Assembly: GCA_963721645.1 (NCBI GenBank)
Contig: CAVRJK010000002.1
Coordinates: forward strand, 1,798,001-1,862,000
Origin: JALZKA01 sp963721645
GTDB taxonomy: Bacteria; Actinomycetota; Thermoleophilia; Solirubrobacterales; 70-9
Reading direction: 5' to 3'
Length of the DNA stretch: 64,000 nt
In this document: positions 8,620 to 17,389 of the stretch, in pieces
Position numbering within the stretch: the stretch's first letter is position 1
How the letters are laid out: every line of letters begins with the position of its first letter
The notes under the pieces: generated by a model
Seen by the model: only the letters and a program-made list of their open reading frames with translations
What the model was told of the DNA's origin: nothing
Database searches by the model: none
Translations under genes and position numbers: made by a program

Positions 8620-9794
8620 TGAGGCCTCTCGGCCGCCGAGTGCTCCTCCTTCAGCGCCTCACTCGAGTTCAGGAACTCCTGAACGATCTCGAGGGAGAGC
8701 ACGCCCGCGATCTTCCCCTGGCCGTCGACGACCGGTGCGTACTGGCTCTCGGCCTGCAGGATGTCCGAGAGCGCGTCGCGCATGATGTCCGAGGAATCCA
8801 AGATCGGATCGGGAGATGAGTCGGGTACCTCCGGCACGACGTCTCTCTTGAGGTCTGACTCGGAGAGCCACCCAAGGGGCTTGCGGTCTGAGTCCACGAG
8901 GAGCGCATGGGGAACCTCCGCGTCCGTGAGCTTTGCACGCACCTCCCCCATCGCCTGCCCGACGTAGGCGAGCGGCGCCTCCCAGAGGTTGACATCGGAG
9001 ACCCGCATGAGGGCGAGTCGCTTCAGCGCGCGATCGGCGCCAACAAAGTCCTCGACGAACGAGTTCGCAGGGGCCATCAGGAGTTCGGCGGGAGTGGCGT
9101 ACTGGGCGAGCTTGCCGCCTTCCTGGAGGACCGCGATCCGGTCACCCATCTTGATCGCCTCGTCGATGTCGTGGGTGACGAAGAGGATCGTCTTCTTGAC
9201 CTCTGCCTGGAGGCGAAGGAACTCATTCTGAAGGCGTTCGCGGTTGATCGGATCGACAGCGCCGAACGGTTCGTCCATCAGCATCACGCCGGGGTTCGCG
9301 GCGAGGGCGCGGGCTACGCCGACCCGCTGCTGTTGGCCTCCCGAGAGCTGAGCGGGGAAACGGTCGCGAAGCTCGTGGTCGAGGCCGATAAGACCTACGA
9401 GCTCGTTCACCCGCTCGTCCGTCTGGACCTTGTCCCACCCGAGCATCCGTGGGACTGTCGCGATGTTCTCGCCGATAGTGCGGTGCGGGAAAAGACCGAT
9501 CTGCTGGATCACGTAGCCGATCTCCCGCCGTAGTTCGAACGGCGTGCGGTCGCGTACCGAACGGTCGCCGACCAGGACGTCGCCGTCTGAGATCTCGACC
9601 ATGCGGTTGACCATCCGCATCGCTGTCGTCTTGCCGCAGCCCGACGGTCCGACGAGAACGCAGATCTCGCCCGCCGCGACCTCCAGCGAGAGCGCATCGA
9701 CGGCGGCATTGTCAGAACCTGGGTAGCGCTTGGTCGTCTCCCGGTAGGAGACCGGGAGCGCCTCCGCGCCATTTGAATCGACCTCGGCCGCCAC
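8616..9794 (-). CDS. Osmoprotectant-type ABC transporter ATPase with C-terminal CBS domains
   Basis: A 392-residue ATPase. Walker A GPSGCGKTT is at residues 49-57, the Q-loop at YVIQQIGLFP, signature LSGGQQQ at 150-156, Walker B LMDEPF at 172-177 and the switch histidine in VTHD. From about residue 255 to the end there is a tandem CBS region (ALLVDSDRKPLGWLSESDL and YAPVVDGQGKIAGVLS). In OpuA-type systems such CBS pairs gate transport by ionic strength or bind cyclic nucleotides, so post-translational regulation is likely. The GTG start at 9794 is the earliest plausible; TTKRYPG is the usual beginning of the fold. First gene of the importer operon. Confidence 0.92.
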   Translation of the reverse strand: MAAEVDSNGAEALPVSYRETTKRYPGSDNAAVDALSLEVAAGEICVLVGPSGCGKTTAMRMVNRMVEISDGDVLVGDRSVRDRTPFELRREIGYVIQQIGLFPHRTIGENIATVPRMLGWDKVQTDERVNELVGLIGLDHELRDRFPAQLSGGQQQRVGVARALAANPGVMLMDEPFGAVDPINRERLQNEFLRLQAEVKKTILFVTHDIDEAIKMGDRIAVLQEGGKLAQYATPAELLMAPANSFVEDFVGADRALKRLALMRVSDVNLWEAPLAYVGQAMGEVRAKLTDAEVPHALLVDSDRKPLGWLSESDLKRDVVPEVPDSSPDPILDSSDIMRDALSDILQAESQYAPVVDGQGKIAGVLSLEIVQEFLNSSEALKEEHSAAERPQ

Positions 9795-9827
9795 TTGTGC
9801 GCGATCGTATACCCACTCGGGTGCGGC

Positions 9828-11286
9828 CTAGGGCTTCTTCGCCCCGCGTTCGAACGATCCGGCGTCGCACTCCATGCCCTTGGGGCGCGCGTAACCACGC
9901 TGATCCTGCCTCTTCGTGACGTCCACGCATTTCGGAGTCGGCACGAAGTTCACCGCTTCGCTCGATTTCTTGAGCGCAAATGTCTGGGTCGGCCCGCCGT
10001 TCGCGGCCAGTGCGAAGACGCCAATGCCGGCACCCCCCACCGCCGTCGCATCACTCGCGACGAAGGCGCAGTCATCGTCCGTGCCCTCAACGACGTTGAA
10101 GCCGCCAGACCCCACCGGCCCCTCGCAGACGCTGCCGGCGAACAGGTCCGAGTCGATCACGGACCCGGAGAATCCGACGGATCCGAGGTCGCCGGCCGCG
10201 AAGCTGTCACCGCTGTTGGCCAGATTGCCGATCAGGGTGACGTGGACAAGCGTCGCGGTCCCGGCGTCGGCGTAGATCGCCCCGCCCGCCCCGTTCGAGT
10301 CGAGCGCATCGTTGTCGGCAAAGGTCGAGTTGGCGATCTCGGTCGACCCGCCGCCCACGAGTATCGCTCCCCCGTACTCAACTGCGTTGCCCTGCTGGGC
10401 GAAGACCTCGTTTGCCTCGAACGTCGAACTGCGAATCGTGAGCGCCCCGGCTGCCTGGATCGCTCCACCCAGCGTGTAGTTGCCCATGCCCGAGGCGACC
10501 GCCCTGTTCTCGGTAAAGGTGGAGTCCGAGATCGAAACCGCGCCGGACGTGGCGGCGTGGGAGATGGCCCCTCCGGCGACCTCGCGGGTTTCCGACAGGG
10601 CGGCGTTGCGCCGAAAGTCCGAAGTCCTGACGACGACCTCCGCCGAGCCGTCTACCGCAATCGCACCTCCACGGGCGAAGCCGATGTTCTCGGAGAAGAG
10701 CGACCCGCGCACGGTGACCCTGGAGGCATCGGACGCGTACACGGCGCCACCCGATTGAGCCGTGCCCAGCGCGAGCCTTGAATTCTTCAGGTTCAGCTTC
10801 GCCGCCGGCCCCGCCAGAGCGCACGAGTCCTCCCCGCCCCTCCTCAGGCGTAAGCGTCGAAACATCGCCGGCAACGAGCGCCAACTTCGAGAGCTTGAGA
10901 ACGTTGGACTCCGGCAAATCCATGATCCGGTCGGTCGCGAGCTGGTTGACGACCGTCCTTTGTGGTCCGGCTCCGACGATACGCACGTTCCCGAGGATGT
11001 CCAGGTCGCCATCCGCGTTCGAGTTCTCGTTCGAGCTCGCGATCTGGAGGTCGTATCGCTTCGCCTTCAGCCTTATCGTGTCCCTGGCCGAGCCACCTTT
11101 TTTGCAGCTGTCCACTGCGGAGTCCGAGTTCGCCGCTTCAACCGCCTCGCGCAGGGAGCACTTGCCGTTCTCGGCCATCTCGTCGGCAGTTGTCTTCACG
11201 ACGATCGTCGCACCCAGGGCCGAACTCACCACCGCGAAGGTCGCGCAAGTCCCCACCAAGGCCGCGAATCGACCCTTGCCTCCCAT
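9828..11286 (-). pseudogene. Secreted CSLREA / choice-of-anchor-Q protein, frameshifted
   Basis: The N-terminal part reads from 11286 with a signal peptide (MGGKGRFAALVGTCATFAVV) and GKCSLREAV; the C-terminal part in another frame contains beta-helix repeats (SLFSENIGF, STFTENRAV, STFEANEVF, STFADNDAL) and ends DQRGYARPKGMECDAGSFE. The frames join in a GC-run at 10832-10840: dropping one G from the minus-strand GGGG restores the reading TPEEGGEDSCALAG without other change. Both halves look intact and conserved, so this is either a recent frameshift or a sequence error. It lies 33 bp upstream of the ABC ATPase gene on the same strand. Confidence 0.8.
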
Positions 11287-11362
11287 GCTTGCGACCCTAC
11301 CGCGCAAAGGGCAGGCCCTCAAGGCGGCAGAGTCCCCAACGCGACTGTGTATAGATGGTCTC

Positions 11363-13858
11363 TTGGAAGCTGGGCTCCATCCTCAGGGCTTGTCCGGGCA
11401 GGAAGCCGCCAGGCGCCTCGCCGACTTGGGCCCACCCCTGGATTCGTCGAGCCGATCGGTCGCCTCGATCGTCGCCGCGAACGTCTTCACTCTCTTCAAC
11501 GCGATCATCGGCGTCTTCTTCGTCTTGATCCTCTCCCTGGGTCTCTGGGCGGACGCGATCTTTGGCTTCATTGCCGCGCTCAACTCCTACATCGGCATCA
11601 GGCAGGAACTGAAGGCAAAGGAAACGCTTGACGCGCTCGCCCTGCTCGTGGCGCCCAAGGCGCAGGCCATCCGCGACGGCGTGCCGGTGGACCTCAGAGC
11701 CGAGGAGGTCGTCCCCGGAGACGTCGTCCGGGTCGAGCCGGGCGACCAGCTCGTTGCGGACGGCGAGGTGATCTCCTCGCGCGGCCTCACCATGGACGAA
11801 TCGATGCTCACCGGCGAGTCCGACGGCATCCGCAAGGACACTCGCGACGAACTGCTCTCGGGCTCGTTCTGCCTCAACGGCTCCGGCTACTACGAGGTCA
11901 GCGCCGTCCGCGAGGATTCCTACGCCGAAAAGATTGCGGGCGAGGCACGCGAGTTCCGCCACCCGCCTTCGCCTCTCCAGGAGGAGGTGAACAGAGTCAT
12001 CTGGGCGACCACCATCGTCCTCGTGCCGCTGGGAATCCTCGTGCTGGTAGCGCTCAACGCACGTGACACGCCGTTCAGGGAGGCTGCCCAGACGGCGACG
12101 GCCGGGTTGGTCACCCTGATCCCCGAGGGACTTGTTCTGTTGATGAGCGTGACCTTTGCGGTCGCTGCGGTCCGCCTCGCCAAGCAAAACACGCTGGTCC
12201 AGCAGATGTCGGCAACCGAGTCGCTCGCAGCCGTGGACACGATCTGCGTGGACAAGACCGGCACGCTTACCGACGGCGAACTGGAGCTCGTGGCGGTTGT
12301 GCCGGCCAACGGCGCCGAAGAGGCCGCAGCGGAAAAGGCGCTCGCCCGGTTCGCGGCATCGGCGGGAGAACGCAACCGGACGCTCCAGGTCATAGCTGAC
12401 AGGTTCCGTTCCCAGCCCGAGCGACCCGTGGCCGAGGTGCCGTTCTCCTCGGCGTGGAAATGGTCGGGCCTGACCCTCAACGGAGGTTCAGGCGTTTCGA
12501 GCTTCGTCATGGGAGCCCCCGACGTCCTGATCGCCAACGGATCCCTCCAACTCTCGCCGCAACTCCAGGCAAGCCTGGACGAGCACACTGCGGCCGGGCG
12601 CCGAGTGGTCGCGTTCGCCGAGGCACCCGGCGCCCTGCCGTCTGACCCGGCCACCCAGCCCCCTCCGCGCCTGGAGGCTCGGGCGCTGGTCGTGCTCGAG
12701 GAGCGGTTGCGCGCTGACGCGGCCGAGACGATCGAGTTCATGCGCAACGAGGACGTCGACCTGAAGCTGATCTCGGGAGATGCGCGGTCGACCGTGACGG
12801 CGGTCGCATACGCGATCGGCGTGCCCAGGGACGCCGGAGTGATCGAGGGGCCGCAGTTGCCAGAGGACCGGGCACGGCTGGGCGACGCGGCAATCGCCAA
12901 CACGATCTTCTGCCGCATCACGCCGGAGCAAAAGAAGGCGCTCGTCTCAGCGCTCGGCGAGCGCGGGCGGTTCACCGCGATGATCGGCGACGGGGTCAAC
13001 GACGTGCCTGCCCTCAAGCAGGCGCGCATGGCAGTTGCGATGGGTTCGGGCTCGCAGATCACCAAGGGCGTCGCGGACATCGTGCTTTTGAAGGACCAGT
13101 TTTCGATGCTGCCCCGCGCGGTCGGCGAGGGGCGCCGCATCGCCCGCAACATCCATCGACTTGGACGCCTCTACATGACCAAGTCGGTCTATGCGGCCGT
13201 CCTGATCGCATTCACGTCAATCCTGGGATTCACCTTCCCGTTCCTCCCGCGGCATCTCACGATCGCCGCGTTCCTGACCATCGGCATCCCTTCGTTCGTA
13301 CTCGCCCTCGCCCCGAGCGAGGGGCCGCTCTACCGCGGCAGGCTGCTGCGCGCGCTGCTCGCCTTTGCCATCCCCGCCGGTGTGGCGACCGCCGTTGCCT
13401 CGATGCTGTCCTTCTTCCTGGTTGACGGGCTTGCGGGCGGCACGGTTGCCGAAGGTCGTACGGCGGCGACAACCACGCTGATCGTGCTCGGCCTGTGCTT
13501 CATCCTCCTCCTCGAGCGAGGCCCCGGGCGCGAGCACATCACGATCCAGACCTACATGCTCGCGATGATCGCCGGACTCGGCGCTCTGCTTGCCGCCGTT
13601 TTCGCCCTGTCGCCCGTTCGCCACTTCTTCGAACTCGAGCTCCTGAGCGCCGGCCAGTGGTTCCTCTCCCTGCTCGCGGTCGCCGCAGGGCTGGTGATCG
13701 CGGGGCTCGGCTGGCGCCTGCCGCAGATCCAGGAACTCGAGGCGCCCGCGGGGGAAATGCCTGAGAAGGAGCAGGGCCCAGAACCGACACATACGTCCCG
13801 GGTCGCCGAGACAGAGGACGCCAGAACGGCCGAGACTGAGATCCTGCCGAAGCAATGA
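11363..13858 (+). CDS. P-type cation-transporting ATPase, CtpE-like
   Basis: About 831 residues. It has the actuator motif TGES (150-153), the phosphorylation motif DKTGT (297-301), the hinge GDGVND (542-547), and an IPEGLVLL membrane motif in place of a heavy-metal CPx, with about ten transmembrane segments. The order and wording (FTLFNAIIGVF, TLVQQMSATESLAAVD) match actinobacterial CtpE, a calcium-related exporter or importer in Mycobacterium. No N-terminal metal-binding domain is present. The TTG at 11363 is preferred because an earlier in-frame ATG at 11285 would overlap the divergent CSLREA start and leave no promoter. The stop overlaps the pyruvate kinase ATG. Confidence 0.85.
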   Translation: MEAGLHPQGLSGQEAARRLADLGPPLDSSSRSVASIVAANVFTLFNAIIGVFFVLILSLGLWADAIFGFIAALNSYIGIRQELKAKETLDALALLVAPKAQAIRDGVPVDLRAEEVVPGDVVRVEPGDQLVADGEVISSRGLTMDESMLTGESDGIRKDTRDELLSGSFCLNGSGYYEVSAVREDSYAEKIAGEAREFRHPPSPLQEEVNRVIWATTIVLVPLGILVLVALNARDTPFREAAQTATAGLVTLIPEGLVLLMSVTFAVAAVRLAKQNTLVQQMSATESLAAVDTICVDKTGTLTDGELELVAVVPANGAEEAAAEKALARFAASAGERNRTLQVIADRFRSQPERPVAEVPFSSAWKWSGLTLNGGSGVSSFVMGAPDVLIANGSLQLSPQLQASLDEHTAAGRRVVAFAEAPGALPSDPATQPPPRLEARALVVLEERLRADAAETIEFMRNEDVDLKLISGDARSTVTAVAYAIGVPRDAGVIEGPQLPEDRARLGDAAIANTIFCRITPEQKKALVSALGERGRFTAMIGDGVNDVPALKQARMAVAMGSGSQITKGVADIVLLKDQFSMLPRAVGEGRRIARNIHRLGRLYMTKSVYAAVLIAFTSILGFTFPFLPRHLTIAAFLTIGIPSFVLALAPSEGPLYRGRLLRALLAFAIPAGVATAVASMLSFFLVDGLAGGTVAEGRTAATTTLIVLGLCFILLLERGPGREHITIQTYMLAMIAGLGALLAAVFALSPVRHFFELELLSAGQWFLSLLAVAAGLVIAGLGWRLPQIQELEAPAGEMPEKEQGPEPTHTSRVAETEDARTAETEILPKQ

Positions 13859-15285
13859 CCGAGCCGAGCGAGATCCGCCGTACCAAGATCGTCTGCACGA
13901 TCGGACCGGCCACGCGCTCGCTCGAGATGATGTGCGAGCTGATCCGCGCAGGGGCTGACGTCTTCCGCTTCAACTTCTCCCATGGCACAGAGGTCGACCA
14001 CGCCGAGAACGTCGAGGTTGCCCGTGCAGCCGCCAAGGAATGCGGCAAGGAGATCGGGATCCTCGGTGACCTCCCGGGTCCGAAACTCCGGCTCGGCGAC
14101 TTGGAAGGTGGCCTCGTCCAAATGGAAGTGGGCTCGGAAGTCACGATCACAACCGAGGACGTCGTGGGCGATGCGACCACTCTTCCCGTCTCGTGGGAGG
14201 GCCTGCCGAAGGCGGTCCGCCTGGATGGGGACGTCTACCTTGCGGACGGACGTATCCGCCTGCGCGTGCTGGAGAAGTCGGATGCCGCGGTGCTCTGCCG
14301 CGTCGAGGTGGGCGGCCCCGTCGCCTCGCACCAGGGCCTCAATCTGCCGGGCGCAGAGGTGACGCTTCCCTCCGCTGGGCGCGACGATCTCGCCTGGGTC
14401 GATTTCGCGATCAAGCACGGCATCGATCTCCTCGCCGTCTCATTCGTCAGGCGCGCGGAGGACCTCGAGCCGGTCGAACGGCGAATCCGCACCAGCGGTT
14501 CCGATATTCCGGTCCTCGCCAAGATCGAGAAGCCACAGGCTGCCGAGCGCGCCGAGGCGATCATCAAGGCAACCACCGCCGGGATCATGGTTGCGCGCGG
14601 CGACCTCGGGATCGAGCTGCCCCTCGCGCAGGTCCCGAGCGTCCAGAGGCGTCTGATCTCTCTCTCAGGCAAGCACTCGCGGCCGTGCATCACGGCCACT
14701 CAGATGCTGGCCTCGATGGTCTCCTCGCCGCGCCCGACGCGCGCCGAGGTCTCTGACGTCGCTAACGCCATCTACCAGGGCACCGACGCCGTGATGCTCT
14801 CCGAGGAGACGGCCGTCGGCGAGAACCCGGTCGAAGCGGTGCGGGTGATGGATCAGATTGCACGCGCCACGGAGCCAGAGCTTCCGTATACGGACTGGGT
14901 CTTCAATCGCGCCGAGTCTCACAACGATGTCGCGGGCTCGGTCGCGCGCGCGGCGGTCGGCTCCACCTACACGCTCGGGCTGGCAGCTCTGATCGTCCCC
15001 ACCCGCTCGGGGCGGACAGCACGCGTCGTCTCGGCACACCGGCCCAAGGTGCCCGTGCTGGCCGTCTCACCCCGGATCGAGACGGTCCGGCGCCTCAACC
15101 TCCTGTTTGGCGTCCAGTGCGCGATCGCGGACGAATGGACAGGCATAACTCAGCTCCTCGAGGACTGCTCGCGCTTGGCGCGCGAGACCGGAGTTGCCGC
15201 GTCAGGCGACCTGATCGGTATCACCGCCGGCCTGCCTCGCCAAGAGCTCGGCACGAACCTCTTCGAGATTCACCGCGTGCCTTGA
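13855..15285 (+). CDS. pyk: Pyruvate kinase
   Basis: A 476-residue cytoplasmic enzyme of glycolysis converting phosphoenolpyruvate and ADP to pyruvate and ATP. It begins RRTKIVCTIGPATRS, has the active-site lysine region KIEKPQA, the metal-binding GDLGIELPL and the ATQMLASM segment, and the C-terminal domain is of normal length. Its ATG overlaps the ATPase stop as ATGA at 13855-13858, so the two are probably co-transcribed, although no functional link is obvious. Confidence 0.95.
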   Translation: MTEPSEIRRTKIVCTIGPATRSLEMMCELIRAGADVFRFNFSHGTEVDHAENVEVARAAAKECGKEIGILGDLPGPKLRLGDLEGGLVQMEVGSEVTITTEDVVGDATTLPVSWEGLPKAVRLDGDVYLADGRIRLRVLEKSDAAVLCRVEVGGPVASHQGLNLPGAEVTLPSAGRDDLAWVDFAIKHGIDLLAVSFVRRAEDLEPVERRIRTSGSDIPVLAKIEKPQAAERAEAIIKATTAGIMVARGDLGIELPLAQVPSVQRRLISLSGKHSRPCITATQMLASMVSSPRPTRAEVSDVANAIYQGTDAVMLSEETAVGENPVEAVRVMDQIARATEPELPYTDWVFNRAESHNDVAGSVARAAVGSTYTLGLAALIVPTRSGRTARVVSAHRPKVPVLAVSPRIETVRRLNLLFGVQCAIADEWTGITQLLEDCSRLARETGVAASGDLIGITAGLPRQELGTNLFEIHRVP

Positions 15286-15309
15286 GCCCTGCGGGGCGAG
15301 GCCGTCCAG

Positions 15310-15400
15310 GTGTAAGCGTTTCGTCAGGTACCTGGCACCGGGCGAGGGTCAGCCAAGTGTGAGCGTTTCGTTAGGTACCTGAAGCCGGGCGTAGGTTCAG
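15310..15400. repeat. Two imperfect direct repeats of about 44 bp
   Basis: Copy 1 (15310-15352) and copy 2 (15357-15400) share GTGTRAGCGTTTCGTYAGG, then TACCTG, and a GCCGGGCG/ACCGGGCG region, ending TCAG. Each holds the 10-bp near-palindrome AGGTACCT. Part of copy 1 (GGTACCTGGCACCGGG) also matches the palindrome at 58081-58105. They fill the space between convergent pyk and the Rpf-like gene; copy 2 reaches over that gene's stop codon. Confidence 0.75.
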
Positions 15401-15855
15401 TGGCCGCAGACGGGCCACTGGTCCTTACCCGCCTTGCGCATCCACTTGACCGCTACAACCGCTTGGGTCTTCCAGCTGTGTTTGTGCGGATCCGATCCCT
15501 TCGACATCGGAGCGGCCTGCCAGGTGGACTTCAGGAACTGGAAGGCGCCGTGATAGTCCCTGCCGGGGCTGTGGACGTCGGGGTCTTGGCCGGCCTCACA
15601 TTCGCTGGTCTTGCGAGCCCATTTCCTGTCCTTCGAAGGGAATGACTTCCACGCCTTCTGATAGCGGTCACCGCTGCTTTGAGCGCCCGTTTTGTCGCCA
15701 CCACCGCCATTCGAGCCGATTCCGCCGCCGCCCGCAAGGGCAGTCACGGCAGTGCCCAGGGAGAGCATTACGATCATGGCGATCACGGCCAGGCCGGTCC
15801 GGATGTTTCCGGAACTGGCAGCGACATATTCACTTGTCGACTTGGGATCAGTCAT
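15397..15855 (-). CDS. Rpf-like transglycosylase-family protein
   Basis: A 152-residue exported protein with one hydrophobic segment (about 20-41), a Gly-rich linker and a C-terminal Rpf/lysozyme-like domain: WARKTSECEAGQDPD, GAFQFLKSTW, and the ending QWPVCGH. Glu87 in SECEAG is the expected catalytic acid, and Cys86 and Cys150 the expected disulfide, as in resuscitation-promoting factors that cleave peptidoglycan. It is preceded on its own strand by a c-di-AMP riboswitch (15866-16015), the arrangement known for rpfA in Streptomyces. No LysM or G5 domain is present. Confidence 0.85.
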   Translation of the reverse strand: MTDPKSTSEYVAASSGNIRTGLAVIAMIVMLSLGTAVTALAGGGGIGSNGGGGDKTGAQSSGDRYQKAWKSFPSKDRKWARKTSECEAGQDPDVHSPGRDYHGAFQFLKSTWQAAPMSKGSDPHKHSWKTQAVVAVKWMRKAGKDQWPVCGH

Positions 15856-15865
15856 TAAATTCGCT

Positions 15866-16015
15866 TGGCGCTTGCGGGGTTAGCTGACGGGCTCGCAGCT
15901 GAGCAACTGGCTCAGGCGCTACGCGGCAGATGCCGGCGATTCGCCCCAAAACTCTTGGGTCCCCCGCTCTCCGTGGTATGTGACGGAGATTCAGCAGGAA
16001 GCTTCGGGGAACCTA
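15866..16015 (-). promoter_or_regulatory. c-di-AMP (ydaO/yuaA-type) riboswitch upstream of the Rpf-like gene
   Basis: On the minus strand the leader contains the conserved ydaO-yuaA blocks in order: AGCGGGGGACCCA, then TTGGGGCGAATCGCC, a variable stem region, and GTCAGCTAACCCCGCAAGCG. The last block ends about 11 nt before the ATG at 15855. This class senses c-di-AMP and usually turns genes off; in actinobacteria it commonly controls cell-wall hydrolases including Rpf proteins. Boundaries are approximate. Confidence 0.88.
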
Positions 16016-16089
16016 GCAGATCGTTTGCGGAATGTGTGCGTTGTGTTAGCGACACTGTCCATCCCTCATCGGCATGCCACGCTTTGGGC

Positions 16090-16470
16090 GTGAGCAAAGC
16101 AACCAGAGATGCGGGTCTGAGAGCCATCGCCCCGCTGGCGCTCATGGCGCTGATTTTCTGGTCGTCGTCCCAGACCGGTGGTGGTGAGATCCCTGAGTGG
16201 GCTCACGTAGTGGCCCACTTTCTTGAGTACGCGGCCCTCGCGGCCCTCTGGATCTGGGCGCTCGGTCCCCTCCTGGGCAGCCGCGCTTGGCCCGTGGCGG
16301 CCGCGATCGCGCTCGCCTATGCGGTCTCGGACGAGATCCACCAGAGCTTTGTGCCCGGGCGCGTATCGGACCCGTTTGACGTCCTGGTCGACTCGGCAGG
16401 CGTGTGGGCCGCGCTCCTCGTGGCCGCGTACGTAGTGCGTCGCCGGACACCGGCCGGCGCGGACGACTAG
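16090..16470 (+). CDS. VanZ-family membrane protein
   Basis: A 126-residue protein with about four hydrophobic segments. It contains FWSSSQTGG near the start, HVVAHFLEYAALAALW, and the family motif SDEIHQSFVPGR followed by DVLVDSAG, all diagnostic of VanZ-like proteins. The role of the family is unclear; some members affect glycopeptide resistance. The GTG at 16090 is chosen because the protein then starts with a short cytoplasmic tail; the open frame upstream overlaps the riboswitch of the divergent gene. Confidence 0.85.
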   Translation: MSKATRDAGLRAIAPLALMALIFWSSSQTGGGEIPEWAHVVAHFLEYAALAALWIWALGPLLGSRAWPVAAAIALAYAVSDEIHQSFVPGRVSDPFDVLVDSAGVWAALLVAAYVVRRRTPAGADD

Positions 16471-16477
16471 CGGAATG

Positions 16478-17389
16478 TCAGGAGTCTGAGTCCAGGCCGA
16501 AGTCGCCGAAGGGCTCGTCACGCTCGCGGACGGCCTCCTTGAAGCCGGCCTCGGAAGCGCGCTTTTGAAAGGCAAAGCCCTCCGGCGTATGGCGTGCGAT
16601 GCCGTCGAAGAACGTGCCCAGGACCTGAGTTGCCTGAAGGCCCTGCGCATAGAGGGCCTGGTTCACCAGCAGCTTGTGCATGACGAGCTGGTTGATCGGC
16701 ATCCGGGCTACCCGCTCGAGCAGCGCCTCGAAGCACTTGTCCAGCTCCGACGCGGGCGCCGCCTCGACGGCGAGCCCCCATTCGACCGCCTCGGTGCCGG
16801 ATAGGGAGTCTCCGGTCAAAAGGAGGCGCTTGGCCCGGGCCGGGCCAACTCGGTGCGCCCAGAGCGCCGTCGTCGGCACCCCCCAGACCCGTGCAGGCGG
16901 ATACCCGATCTTCGCTCGGTCTTCGATCACCAGCAGGTCAGAGCACAAGGCCATATCGGTGCCGCCCGCGACGCAGAAGCCGTGGACCTTGCAGAGGGTG
17001 GGCTTTTCGGAGTGAAAGAGGCTCATGAAGCCGCGAACGTTTCGCGACATCATCTGGTAATCGGTGACGGGATCCCACTGGCCGTTCGGATCGTGGTTTT
17101 TGGCCATGACAAACGGGTCGATGGGCGAGCCCGAAGGCACTGATGCGTCCTCGGCAAGGCCCATTCCCTCCGCCGACTCCACCAGGTCGTAGCCGCCGCA
17201 GAAGCCCGTGCCGTTGCCCGCGAGCGCGATCACGTGTACCTCGGGGTCGAGGTTTGCCTGCTCGACACACACGGCCAGCTCACGCGGCATCGCTGCCGTG
17301 ATGCCGTTCCCGCGCGCGGGTCGATCAAGGGTTATGCGCGCGATCCTGCCTTCGCGCTCGTAGGTCATCGTCTTGAGGTCGGGCGTCAT
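16478..17389 (-). CDS. Enoyl-CoA hydratase/isomerase (crotonase) family protein
   Basis: About 303 residues. The crotonase fold is evident from IARITLDRPARGNGIT, the oxyanion-hole region GNGTGFCGGYDL, and KVHGFCVAGGTDMALCSDL. By family it acts on CoA thioesters in fatty-acid or related degradation; the substrate is not readable. The ATG at 17389 shares a CATG with the divergent polymerase gene start; an ATG at 17368 (MTYEREGR) is an equally plausible start. Its closest neighbours are not lipid genes. Confidence 0.87.
   Translation of the reverse strand: MTPDLKTMTYEREGRIARITLDRPARGNGITAAMPRELAVCVEQANLDPEVHVIALAGNGTGFCGGYDLVESAEGMGLAEDASVPSGSPIDPFVMAKNHDPNGQWDPVTDYQMMSRNVRGFMSLFHSEKPTLCKVHGFCVAGGTDMALCSDLLVIEDRAKIGYPPARVWGVPTTALWAHRVGPARAKRLLLTGDSLSGTEAVEWGLAVEAAPASELDKCFEALLERVARMPINQLVMHKLLVNQALYAQGLQATQVLGTFFDGIARHTPEGFAFQKRASEAGFKEAVRERDEPFGDFGLDSDS

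Noticed and set aside
10778..11362. A 195-residue N-terminal extension of the P-type ATPase
   Set aside because: It runs antisense over the CSLREA gene, has no recognisable domain, and the ATPase fold begins after 11363.
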